Shown here in pieces: positions 1-6,780 of a DNA stretch of 6,780 nucleotides (positions within the stretch are counted from its first letter, which is position 1; every line of letters begins with the position of its first letter). The notes under the pieces were generated by a model, which ran no database searches, was not told the origin of the DNA, and saw nothing but the letters and a program-made list of their open reading frames with translations. The DNA is taken from NCBI GenBank assembly GCA_023429275.1, contig JAEYWB010000726.1:1-6780 (forward strand), read 5' to 3'. This stretch comes from Planctomycetota bacterium. Lineage in GTDB: Bacteria; Planctomycetota; Planctomycetia; Planctomycetales; Planctomycetaceae. The translations under genes were made by a program, and so were the position numbers.

Positions 1-1
1 C

Positions 2-247
2 CACAACTCCTACGGCTTCACGACCTGGATGGCGGGAGGGGGCATCAAGGGGGGAATCAGCGTCGGGGCGACCGACGAGCTCGGGAGCGCCGCGGTGGAA
101 GACCGGTTCCACGTCAAGCAGATGCACGCCACGATCCTCGACCGGATGGGCCTCGATCCGAACCGGCTGAGCTACTTCTACGGCGGGCTCAATCAGCGGC
201 TTGTCGGCGTGGAAGACGTGGAGCCGATCCAGAAGGTGTTTGCGTAG
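2..247 (+). CDS. DUF1501 family protein, C-terminal part (5' truncated by window)
   Basis: Open from the first complete codon (HNSYGFTTWMAGGG...) to a TAG at 245-247, giving 81 residues. The stretch GFTTWMAGGGIKGGISVGAT, followed by an acidic segment and then HATILDRMGLDPNRL, is the hallmark C-terminus of DUF1501 proteins. That family is remotely related to the sulfatase/alkaline phosphatase fold and occurs in very many copies in planctomycetes. Full-length members are usually about 430-480 residues, so roughly five sixths lies outside the window. The ending LSYFYGGLNQRLVGVEDVEP belongs to the 'YFYGG' variant rather than the more common 'TYRYAGRDFRLTDVHG' ending. Family knowledge: many members carry a Tat signal and are encoded beside DUF1549/DUF1553 cytochrome-like proteins; neither can be checked here. 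The biochemical role is not established. The family call is secure and the function is unknown. Confidence 0.9.
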   Translation, partial: HNSYGFTTWMAGGGIKGGISVGATDELGSAAVEDRFHVKQMHATILDRMGLDPNRLSYFYGGLNQRLVGVEDVEPIQKVFA

Positions 248-259
248 TAATGCTGCGAG

Positions 260-290
260 CAGGCACCGGCCGCTTCATGGTCGGTGCCTG
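260..290 (+). terminator. Hairpin after the DUF1501 gene, likely terminator
   Basis: CAGGCACCGGCC (260-271) pairs with GGTCGGTGCCTG (279-290) around a 7-nt loop. That gives 12 pairs, one of them a G-U wobble when read as plus-strand RNA. The hairpin starts 12 nt after the DUF1501 stop codon. No T-tract follows, so it is not a canonical intrinsic terminator. Its position in a convergent gap, and its strength, suggest a transcription end or 3'-end stabilising structure. Read on the minus strand it would lie beyond the SpoVR stop codon and could serve that gene too. Confidence 0.6.
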
Positions 291-369
291 ACGACGCGCC
301 GGTCTTGCGCGGCTTGCGAATGCCGGAGCGAGGCCAGAGGGTGGCGCCGGCTGCCGCGCCGCGGAATTC

Positions 370-384
370 GACCGGTCGAGCCGG

Positions 385-386
<2 letters not shown>
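370..386 (-). terminator. Weak hairpin overlapping the SpoVR stop codon
   Basis: GACCGG (370-375) and CCGGTC (381-386) form a 6-bp stem around a 5-nt loop, overlapping the SpoVR TGA (385-387). There is no U-tract on either strand. It could contribute to 3'-end formation of the SpoVR transcript, but short GC-rich palindromes are common in this base composition, so support is weak. Confidence 0.2.
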
Positions 387-1926
<1,540 letters not shown>

Positions 1927-2075
1927 CGGACAGTCGCTCCAGTTCGACCGATCGGCCGCGGTGGACTCACCCGATCGCACATCGGAGCCCGGAACCCCGC
2001 GGCCTCTCGCCGGAATTGTACGCAGCGACTTCAGAGGGGGGACAGGTCGATTGAACTCCCGGCCCCCCAGGCCCT

Positions 2076-2107
2076 CGTCCCGACATTGACGGACACTTTG
2101 CGGGACG
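2076..2107. repeat. 7-bp inverted repeat in the spacer
   Basis: CGTCCCG (2076-2082) is the exact reverse complement of CGGGACG (2101-2107), separated by 18 nt. There is no T-tract. It could be a weak hairpin in the 3' region of the glycosyltransferase transcript, an operator upstream of SpoVR, or chance in GC-rich DNA. Confidence 0.25.
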
Positions 2108-2130
2108 GGAGTGGCAACCCCTTCTGTACC

Positions 2131-2145
2131 CGCGAGATGCTCGCG
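2131..2145. repeat. Tight palindromic hairpin CGCGAG-N3-CTCGCG
   Basis: A perfect 6-bp GC-rich stem with a 3-nt loop, 64 nt beyond the stop of the GT21-like gene as transcribed on the minus strand. The sequence after it on that strand (GGTACAGAAGGGG) has no U run, so it is not a classical terminator. It could act as a transcript 3' structure or a protein-binding palindrome. Confidence 0.3.
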
Positions 2146-2208
2146 AAGAAAGATTCCGACCGACGCGCCAGCCTCCTGCTGGGCCAGGCGCCGCCTGATG
2201 ACCGCCTC

Positions 2209-3453
2209 TCAGAGAGAGTGAGTGCTGACCGTCGAGATCTTGGACTCGCCGATCACCTGGATCTTGAAGGGGCTCTTGACCCGGTAGATGATCCCGCGCC
2301 ATTCAACGGTCTTTGCCGACTGAGCCCACAGCAGCGCCCAGAAGTGAACGGCCTGCGCGACGAAGATCATGAACGGAACAGTCAGCCAGGCCTTCCAGCT
2401 CCCCCAGCTCGGCTCCTCACCGCGCCGGGCGATGGTCCGGCTGACCGAAATCTGCAGCCAGAGGAACTGCGCGAGCATCGTCGCCTGAAACAGCGCGACG
2501 GCCCCGAGGCACCGCCACATGGCCATCGAGTCCTGCAGGTAAGCCGCAAGAGCGGCCAGTGCCAGTCCGCCATAGACCGTCGTGAAGACGAGTGATCCAT
2601 GTCCGATGACGAACCACCAGGTCGAATGGTAGAGGCGGGTATTGATCAGCTGGCGCGCGATCCAGAAGGAGACCCGCACGAAGCCGCAGTCTTCGCGGTT
2701 GACCATCAGCAGCGACGGCACGAACCGCATCCGGAGCCCATGCTGCTTGAGGACATCCGCCGTCATGGTGTCTTCGCAGAGCGCTCCGCCCCAGCGCTCG
2801 CAGAGCTTGAGCTCATCGAAGGTCTGGCGGCGGAACGCCAGCGTCCCTCCCCAGGCGATATTGACCACCGTCATGACGACCTGGGCGGGCATATTCCAGA
2901 GGAGACGGACGATCGAGCCGGCGCTTGGCGACGCGGGCATGTACCACCGTCCGCCGGTCGCGGCGCCGATGGTCGGATCACGCAAGGCTCCGGCGAGCTC
3001 CCGCAGCCAGGTCGCGTGCGGAACGGTGTCGGCGTCAAGAAATGCCAGGATCTGGTGCTGCGGCTTCAGGTCCTGAAGTGCCTGAAGCTGCGCGCTGCAT
3101 TTGAGGCTGCAGCTGGGGCGACGGTTGAGGAGCGGGCTGACGGAGACGTGGCTCGCCGAGAGGTCTCCGATAAGCCGCTGCACGAGAGCCCAGCCGGGAT
3201 CCTCCTGCGTGTCGACGATGATCCGGACTTCGTAGGCGGGATAGTCCTGGCGGAACAGAGCCGTCAGACAGCGTTCGAGGAATGGGTCCGCGCCTCGGAT
3301 GCAGAGGACAACGAGCGCGGGGTGACACTCCGCGTCGGGCGTGCGGTCCGCGATGCCATGAGTGAACCGCCGGACGAACTGGGCGCCGAGAACGAGATGA
3401 ACGGCGGCAAAGAAGCCTGAGAATCCCAGGACCAGCCAGGAGAGGAGCGTCAT
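2209..3453 (-). CDS. GT2-fold glycosyltransferase, GT21 (ceramide glucosyltransferase/HpnI-like), membrane protein
   Basis: A 414-residue inner-membrane glycosyltransferase with a cytoplasmic GT-A domain. An N-terminal membrane segment (about 3-22) is followed by the nucleotide-binding region CIRGADPFLERCLTALFRQD (51-70), IIVDTQEDP (78-86), the metal-binding DAD (140-142 in AFLDADTVPH), WGGTLAFRR (201-209) and the ED pair (227-228 in LCEDTMTADVLK). Three hydrophobic segments follow (about 281-305, 312-336, 353-376), then KTVEWRGIIYRV (381-392), a C-terminal WRG-x-x-Y motif typical of GT21-like proteins. Family members move a sugar from a nucleotide sugar onto a lipid (ceramide, hopanoid or similar); the acceptor here is unknown. 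The expected QxxRW is altered to RQLINTRLY (267-275). ATG at 3453 is supported by GGAGG 6 nt upstream. It lies 145 nt downstream of the CslA-like gene on the same strand and probably shares its pathway. A non-GT21 GT2 transferase remains possible. Confidence 0.85.
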   Translation of the reverse strand: MTLLSWLVLGFSGFFAAVHLVLGAQFVRRFTHGIADRTPDAECHPALVVLCIRGADPFLERCLTALFRQDYPAYEVRIIVDTQEDPGWALVQRLIGDLSASHVSVSPLLNRRPSCSLKCSAQLQALQDLKPQHQILAFLDADTVPHATWLRELAGALRDPTIGAATGGRWYMPASPSAGSIVRLLWNMPAQVVMTVVNIAWGGTLAFRRQTFDELKLCERWGGALCEDTMTADVLKQHGLRMRFVPSLLMVNREDCGFVRVSFWIARQLINTRLYHSTWWFVIGHGSLVFTTVYGGLALAALAAYLQDSMAMWRCLGAVALFQATMLAQFLWLQISVSRTIARRGEEPSWGSWKAWLTVPFMIFVAQAVHFWALLWAQSAKTVEWRGIIYRVKSPFKIQVIGESKISTVSTHSL

Positions 3454-3598
3454 GGACGTCCTCCTGGCCGGACCGGATGGCCGGGATTCGAGCTGAGCTG
3501 CGGATAAGTCACGAAGTCATTTCCCGGGTGTCACGGAGTTCATCTTGACGGTGTCGCGGGCAGGTCCGGCAACCTCCCTCGACAGAACGAATCTCGAG

Positions 3599-5179
3599 TC
3601 AGTTCCCCATCGCCCCCGACTCCACAAGCCCGAGGGGGGCGGCCCCTTCGACAGTCGAGCTCGGAGGGGCTGTTTCGGGGATGGCTGGAGCGCTCGGCGG
3701 CCGACTCTCGGTCCGCACGTCCCGCCAGCAGCTGGAGAACAGCCACAGGTAGCCGACGAGCCAGACGCTCTCGAAGAGAATCGCGACGTAGTAGCCGTGG
3801 TACGCGGCAAGCGAAACGGCCGCGACCAGGTAGGCCAGGATCGCCAAATCGAGCCGGACATAGTTTGGGAGTCGGCGCCGTTTCGCGCGAGCCGGACCGG
3901 TCCCGGTCGTGAAACCCTTCGGAGTGACGACCCACTCGCCTCGCTTGCCAAGCAATCCCTGGAAGGCGGCCATCAATCCCTGCCCCGTCAGCCCCGCCAT
4001 GACCGCCAGGAAGACGAAAGTCCGGCCGACGAATCGGATGAAACGGGGAATGATCGGCCCTTTGTCGAACCGGATCCGAGGCGTGCCGAAGACGAGGACG
4101 ACGAACGGCACCCAGGTGAATCCGACGAGCGACAGCCCCAGGTAACGTGCGGAGTTCGGAGAGAGCGCCAGCAGGCCGGGCATCACTCCGTGCATAACGG
4201 TGATGAACAACGCCAGTCCGACCGAACAGCTCGCAAGCAGCTGTGCGCACGCATGGATCTTCACGCGCAGCGGCTGATTCGAGCGAAGGACCAGCGGCAG
4301 GACTTTCCGGGCGACCTGGGCGCCCCCCTTGAACCACCGGAACAGCTGGACCCGCAGCGCGAGCATCGAATTCGGCAGCTCACCGTAGGTGACGTAGTCC
4401 TCGAGGTACTTCATCCGCCAGCCTCGGAGCTGGGCGCGATAGCTGAGGTCGATGTCCTCGACGATGGTGTCGTGCTGCCAGCCCCCCGCGTCGTCGATGG
4501 CCACTTTCCGCCAGACTCCGGCGGTACCGTTGAAGTTCATGAAGTAGCCGGCCGCGTTCCGGCCGCGCTGCTCGACGGAGTGGTGGCCGTCCAGGAAGTA
4601 CTCCTGGAACGACGTAATAAGCGAGTCTTTCGGGTTGAGATGCCCCCAGCGGCTCTGGACGACCGCGATCGTCGGGTCGTTGAACCAGGGAATCGTCTGC
4701 CGCAGAAAGTCCGGAGAAGGAACGAAGTCGGCGTCGAAGATCGCGAAGTATTCCCCGCGGGCGACCGCCATCGCCTCCTGGAGCGCACCGGCTTTGAATC
4801 CGGTCCGGTTGTCGCGGTGAATCCAGCTGATGTTCAGTCCTGGCACCTTCTTGCGAGTCTCCTCGATCGCTCCTCTCGTGGCGAGGCGGCTCCATTCTTC
4901 GGTGGAGTCATCCAGGACCTGGATCTCGAAGCGATCGAGCGGATAGTCAAAGCGGGAGACGGCGTCGATCACCCGGGACGCGACCGTCCCTTCGTTGAAC
5001 ATCGGAAGCTGAACGGTCACGAAGGGGAGATCCGTCTCGGCCAGGACGGGACGGTCGACGCGTTTCCCCCAGAAAACGTCTTTCCAATAGCGGAAGCAGA
5101 GATCGAGCAAGGCGATCTGGTAGGCCGAGATGACGAACGTCGCGGCCAGCAGCAGGAAGACCAGACTGTCAATCAGCAT
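3599..5179 (-). CDS. GT2 family processive-type glycosyltransferase (cellulose synthase/CslA-like)
   Basis: A 526-residue integral membrane glycosyltransferase with the full catalytic set: PMFNEG (59-64), the first Asp region VLDDSTEEW (88-96), DAD (149-151 in AIFDADFVPSP), FNGTAGVWR (216-224), the ED pair (241-242 in VEDIDLSYRAQLRGW) and QLFRWFKG (278-285), which is the QxxRW acceptor/product-binding motif. One N-terminal membrane segment (about 3-26) and about five after the catalytic domain (about 310-332, 346-365, 383-405, 443-465, 467-483) fit this architecture. GKRGEWVVTPKG (411-422) matches the conserved 'TPK' loop before the last segments. The tail from 490 is rich in Pro, Ser and Ala. 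Related proteins include plant CslA mannan synthases and bacterial beta-glycan synthases; the sugar cannot be read from sequence. No PilZ domain is present. The ATG at 5179 has only AAGAGG 12 nt upstream, inside a possible leader hairpin. The GT21-like gene follows. Confidence 0.9.
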   Translation of the reverse strand: MLIDSLVFLLLAATFVISAYQIALLDLCFRYWKDVFWGKRVDRPVLAETDLPFVTVQLPMFNEGTVASRVIDAVSRFDYPLDRFEIQVLDDSTEEWSRLATRGAIEETRKKVPGLNISWIHRDNRTGFKAGALQEAMAVARGEYFAIFDADFVPSPDFLRQTIPWFNDPTIAVVQSRWGHLNPKDSLITSFQEYFLDGHHSVEQRGRNAAGYFMNFNGTAGVWRKVAIDDAGGWQHDTIVEDIDLSYRAQLRGWRMKYLEDYVTYGELPNSMLALRVQLFRWFKGGAQVARKVLPLVLRSNQPLRVKIHACAQLLASCSVGLALFITVMHGVMPGLLALSPNSARYLGLSLVGFTWVPFVVLVFGTPRIRFDKGPIIPRFIRFVGRTFVFLAVMAGLTGQGLMAAFQGLLGKRGEWVVTPKGFTTGTGPARAKRRRLPNYVRLDLAILAYLVAAVSLAAYHGYYVAILFESVWLVGYLWLFSSCWRDVRTESRPPSAPAIPETAPPSSTVEGAAPLGLVESGAMGN

Positions 5180-5190
5180 GAGTGCCCGTT

Positions 5191-5294
5191 ACCTCTTACC
5201 CGGATCGCTCTATCCACGGCCGGCAGAATCTCCTGACCACCGCGCGGACATGGGAAAGACCGGAAAACTTGAACGATCCGGCAGAATAAGAGGT
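5191..5294 (-). promoter_or_regulatory. Nested inverted repeat in the leader of the CslA-like gene (possible SD-sequestering structure)
   Basis: Two collinear perfect 8-bp arms face each other. Plus-strand ACCTCTTA (5191-5198) pairs with TAAGAGGT (5287-5294), and CCGGATCG (5200-5207) pairs with CGATCCGG (5274-5281). They are separated by bulges of 1 nt and 5 nt and close a 66-nt loop. On the minus-strand transcript the inner arm contains AAGAGG, the only reasonable Shine-Dalgarno candidate for the gene starting at 5179 (12 nt away). If transcribed, the stem would mask that site. This suggests a regulated leader, but a DNA-level operator or chance cannot be excluded. It matches no riboswitch class that I recognise. 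Confidence 0.4.
5220..5287. repeat. Direct repeat CCGGCAGAAT, two copies
   Basis: The 10-mer CCGGCAGAAT occurs exactly at 5220-5229 and 5278-5287, 58 bp apart start to start, upstream of the CslA-like gene. The second copy overlaps the right arms of the nested inverted repeat. Both copies could in principle compete for the same partner strand or bind a regulator. The functional meaning is unknown. Confidence 0.4.
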
Positions 5295-5393
5295 TCGCCG
5301 ATCGCCCCCACCAGAGTCCAGAGGGTCCCCCTGAAAATGGAGCGAAGAGGCTTGCCGAATCGATGGAGGCCGCTCTAGACGAAGCGGAGGGAA

Positions 5394-5753
5394 TCATCGT
5401 TGCAGATGGACGACCGGAACCGATTCGCGATTCCTGGGAAAAACTCGGGAACTCGTCCCCCGGCACCAGCCGATCCCGACCAGCAGCGCGCTAACCCTGG
5501 AATTCGGCCTTCTGGCGACGATCAGGACGGCGGACAGCCCGGGGATGACGGGGCCGACCGCGGGCCGGCCCTCCCAGGCCGCACATTCCAGGAAGACGAG
5601 CGAGTACGGAACCTGCATCAGTCCGACGACTACCTGGGACTGGACGGTGTTGAAATACGGTTTGGCAAGGGCCACGGTCTGATGCGACAGGTTGTAAACC
5701 CAGGGCTTATGGAGCAAGTTGTTCGGGACGCGACTGCGATCCCCACAAGGCAT
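5394..5753 (-). CDS. Possible small hypothetical membrane protein
   Basis: A 119-residue reading frame that I do not recognise. It has a hydrophobic segment VVVGLMQVPYSLVFLECAAW (41-60), a second one GPVIPGLSAVLIVA (67-80) followed by RRPNSR, and a weaker third SALLVGIGW (88-96). The two-segment pattern with a basic turn would suit a small inner-membrane protein. Codons from about residue 33 to 80 mostly end in G or C, as in the neighbouring genes, which favours coding; both ends look less typical. The ATG at 5753 has AGGA 8 nt upstream. It reads in the same direction as the CslA-like gene, 214 nt before it, so it could lead the same unit. Alternatives are a decayed gene remnant or a non-coding stretch. 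No homology is claimed. Confidence 0.35.
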   Translation of the reverse strand: MPCGDRSRVPNNLLHKPWVYNLSHQTVALAKPYFNTVQSQVVVGLMQVPYSLVFLECAAWEGRPAVGPVIPGLSAVLIVARRPNSRVSALLVGIGWCRGTSSRVFPRNRESVPVVHLQR

Positions 5754-6081
5754 GGATTCGATCCTATCTCGTTCTCAAATAATGCCTTGCGACGCACCTG
5801 GGCACGATCGTTTCCCGGACTGAAGCCGAAAGCTCCTGGTCGTGGGCCCGGGGCATGACCCGGAAAGCACGTCGGCCATTCAACCGCCCCTGCAGAGGAC
5901 AAGGGAGAGCAATGGAAGACTTTATCCGGATTCACCGTTGACGGTTCGCCGCTGCCCTTCGATCTCATCGATCGGTACAATTTCTTTCTTTTAATTGGTG
6001 AACGGAGTTGGCCGAGCGACGCTGAGGCGTCCTCCGTGCACAGCTGTGCCGGAGTTCGGCTTCGCGACATCGGAACCGGGA
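5754..6081. other. Intergenic region upstream of the helical-repeat protein
   Basis: This 328-nt stretch between the minus-strand small reading frame and the plus-strand exported protein shows no recognisable gene. It is the expected place for divergent promoters. It contains a CCGGGGCATGACCCGG near-palindrome around 5850-5865, a very short plus-strand frame with a good ribosome-binding site (5912-5941), and a markedly AT-rich patch at 5976-6000 that stands out from the GC-rich surroundings. Longer frames on the minus strand here are rich in Ser, Arg and Pro and look non-coding. Confidence 0.5.
5976..6000 (+). promoter_or_regulatory. AT-rich patch with a -10-like TACAAT, candidate promoter
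   Basis: TACAAT (5976-5981) matches five of six positions of the sigma70 -10 consensus. It is followed by TTTCTTTCTTTTAATT, a composition very unlike the rest of the window. The region 17-18 nt upstream (TGCCCT/CTGCCC) is a poor -35 match. Placed about 100 nt before the ATG at 6082, it is the best promoter candidate for that gene, though planctomycete promoters are poorly defined. Confidence 0.25.
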
Positions 6082-6780
6082 ATGACTGACTTACTGCCTT
6101 TCGTGCGGACGATCCTTCTGGCAGCCATAGCTCTTGGGGCGACGATCGCACAGGCTGACGAGCCTCCCAGCGCGGTTGGAGCCGTCCTCAAGCTGCTCAA
6201 GAGCGGCAACGTTCCCGAGAAGAACCTCGGAACGATCATCAAGATGGTGAGCGAGCGGGGGAACGAGCATGACCTGGCGTTTCTGCTCGACCAGGCAGAG
6301 CACTCGGAGAAGCTGAGCGCTGCAACGCGGGTCAAGATGCTGGAGGGGCTCGCCACTGCGGCCACGACGCGCAAGATGTCCCCCGCGGGGGACCTCGCCT
6401 CGATCGCCCACCTGATCGCCCCCGCATCCGGCTCGTCCGACAGGCGGATCCAGCTCGGAGCGATCCGGCTTGCGGGGCTATGGAAAGTCGAGGGAGCGGT
6501 CGATTCGCTGCACTGGCTCGCCGTCGCTCCCGAGTCATCCGTCGAACTCCGCCAGGCGGCTCTCGAGGCCCTGACTCGACTCGGCCCCGCGGCGACGGAG
6601 AAGACGGTCAGTTCCCTGCTGGCGGCTTCGCAGCCGTTCGCACTCCGGGGGATGGCGGTCGCGGCTCTCGCACAGGGGGATCTCGACCGCGCGGCGGCGA
6701 TCGCTGCCGAGGTCCTCAAGTCGGCTCAGGGGCGGGACGATCCCGGTCCGATCGTCGACGCCTTCCTCGCACGGCAGGGG
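6082..6780 (+). CDS. Exported helical (HEAT-like) repeat protein, N-terminal part (3' truncated by window)
   Basis: The frame is open from the ATG at 6082 to the window end (233 codons, no stop). The N-terminus MTDLLPFVRTILLAAIALGA is a classical Sec signal peptide with a likely cleavage site at AQA-DE after residue 25. This supports the start; an in-frame GTG at 5998 would bury the signal behind 28 extra residues. The mature part is built of short alpha-helical pairs. Residues about 115-233 (for example RIQLGAIRLAGLWKVEGAV and VELRQAALEALTRLGPAA) look like HEAT repeats. The order LKSGNVPEKNLGTIIKMVSE, LAFLLDQAE, TRVKMLEGLATAATTRKMSP, DLASIAHLI resembles the repeat region preceding the cytochrome c domain of planctomycete 'heme-binding' proteins. 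If so, a CxxCH motif should follow beyond the window; none is visible here. A plain HEAT-repeat protein is the alternative. GGAA 6 nt before the ATG is a modest ribosome-binding site. Confidence 0.8.
   Translation, partial: MTDLLPFVRTILLAAIALGATIAQADEPPSAVGAVLKLLKSGNVPEKNLGTIIKMVSERGNEHDLAFLLDQAEHSEKLSAATRVKMLEGLATAATTRKMSPAGDLASIAHLIAPASGSSDRRIQLGAIRLAGLWKVEGAVDSLHWLAVAPESSVELRQAALEALTRLGPAATEKTVSSLLAASQPFALRGMAVAALAQGDLDRAAAIAAEVLKSAQGRDDPGPIVDAFLARQG

Larger units (their letters stand above)
1927..2208. other. Non-coding spacer between GT21-like gene and SpoVR gene
   Basis: A 282-nt gap on the minus strand between the stop of the upstream glycosyltransferase and the SpoVR ATG. The short reading frames crossing it have no recognisable protein character. 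It holds the SpoVR ribosome-binding site (GGAG on the minus strand, 1937-1940) and two inverted repeats listed separately. No convincing -35/-10 pair or U-tract terminator was found. The gap is long enough for SpoVR to have its own promoter. Confidence 0.5.

Noticed and set aside
2599..3420. Plus-strand open frame of 273 codons
   Set aside because: It lies wholly antisense to the GT21-like gene. It arises from GC-rich codon structure and has no recognisable motif.
3454..3598. Terminator or promoter between the two glycosyltransferase genes
   Set aside because: The 145-nt gap has no strong hairpin with a U-tract and no convincing -35/-10 pair. Only the GGAGG ribosome-binding site of the downstream gene is clear.
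3599..3951. Frameshift at the C-terminus of the CslA-like protein
   Set aside because: The Pro/Ser-rich tail after residue 490 looked like possible frame loss. However, the conserved membrane segments and TPK loop are complete before it, and variable tails are usual in this family.
3545..5236. Plus-strand open frame of 563 codons
   Set aside because: It is antisense to the CslA-like glycosyltransferase, whose catalytic motifs are complete. The antisense translation has no domain character and is rich in Asp, Arg, Pro and Glu.
5191..5294. Known c-di-GMP (GEMM) riboswitch upstream of the synthase gene
   Set aside because: The expected conserved core sequences and tetraloop/receptor elements of the GEMM classes are not visible. 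Only the nested stem is, so no class assignment is made.
5363..5494. Plus-strand 43-codon frame beginning MEAALDEAEG
   Set aside because: It reads like a plausible peptide, but has no good ribosome-binding site, little third-position GC bias and no recognised family. It also overlaps the 3' end of the better-supported minus-strand frame.
5630..6151. Minus-strand open frame of 173 codons
   Set aside because: The translation is low in structure and rich in Ser, Pro and Arg. It crosses the AT-rich promoter-like patch and overlaps the start of the exported protein gene.
5991..6719. Minus-strand open frame of 242 codons
   Set aside because: It is antisense to the exported helical-repeat protein. 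The translation is dominated by Ser, Ala and Arg, whereas the plus strand gives a clean signal peptide and regular amphipathic helices.

Overview
The window comes from a high-GC bacterium, almost certainly a planctomycete (Planctomycetota). The left edge holds the C-terminus of a DUF1501 protein, a family greatly expanded in that phylum. The right edge holds the start of an exported helical-repeat protein resembling the N-terminal part of planctomycete HEAT/heme-binding proteins. No RNA gene, IS element, CRISPR array or phage gene was found.

Layout, left to right: (1) 2-247, plus strand, the last 81 codons of a DUF1501 protein, followed by a strong 12-bp hairpin (260-290). (2) 385-1926, minus strand, a full-length SpoVR/YcgB-family protein that converges on the DUF1501 gene. 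(3) 1927-2208, a non-coding spacer with two small inverted repeats. (4) 2209-3453, minus strand, a GT21-like (ceramide glucosyltransferase/HpnI-like) membrane glycosyltransferase. (5) 3599-5179, minus strand, a second membrane glycosyltransferase of the GT2 cellulose-synthase/CslA type with a complete D, DxD, ED, QxxRW signature. (6) 5191-5294, a nested inverted repeat in the presumed 5' leader of that gene, whose inner arm contains the best Shine-Dalgarno candidate. (7) 5394-5753, minus strand, a possible small membrane protein with weak support. (8) 5754-6081, a spacer with an AT-rich patch near 5976-6000. (9) 6082 to the window end, plus strand, the N-terminal 233 residues of a secreted helical-repeat protein.

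The core is the minus-strand series: possible small membrane protein, CslA-like synthase, GT21-like transferase, SpoVR. The two glycosyltransferases lie 145 nt apart, point the same way and both belong in the inner membrane. The simplest inference is that they act in one pathway making a surface polysaccharide or glycolipid. SpoVR lies downstream on the same strand after a 282-nt gap and may be a separate unit; its usual partners, the PrkA kinase and the YeaH/DUF444 protein, are absent from the window.

Nothing here is clearly a new defence or mobile system. The observations most worth checking are the structured leader that could hide the ribosome-binding site of the CslA-like gene, the glycosyltransferase pair, the altered QxxRW region of the GT21-like protein, and the small hydrophobic reading frame at 5394-5753.
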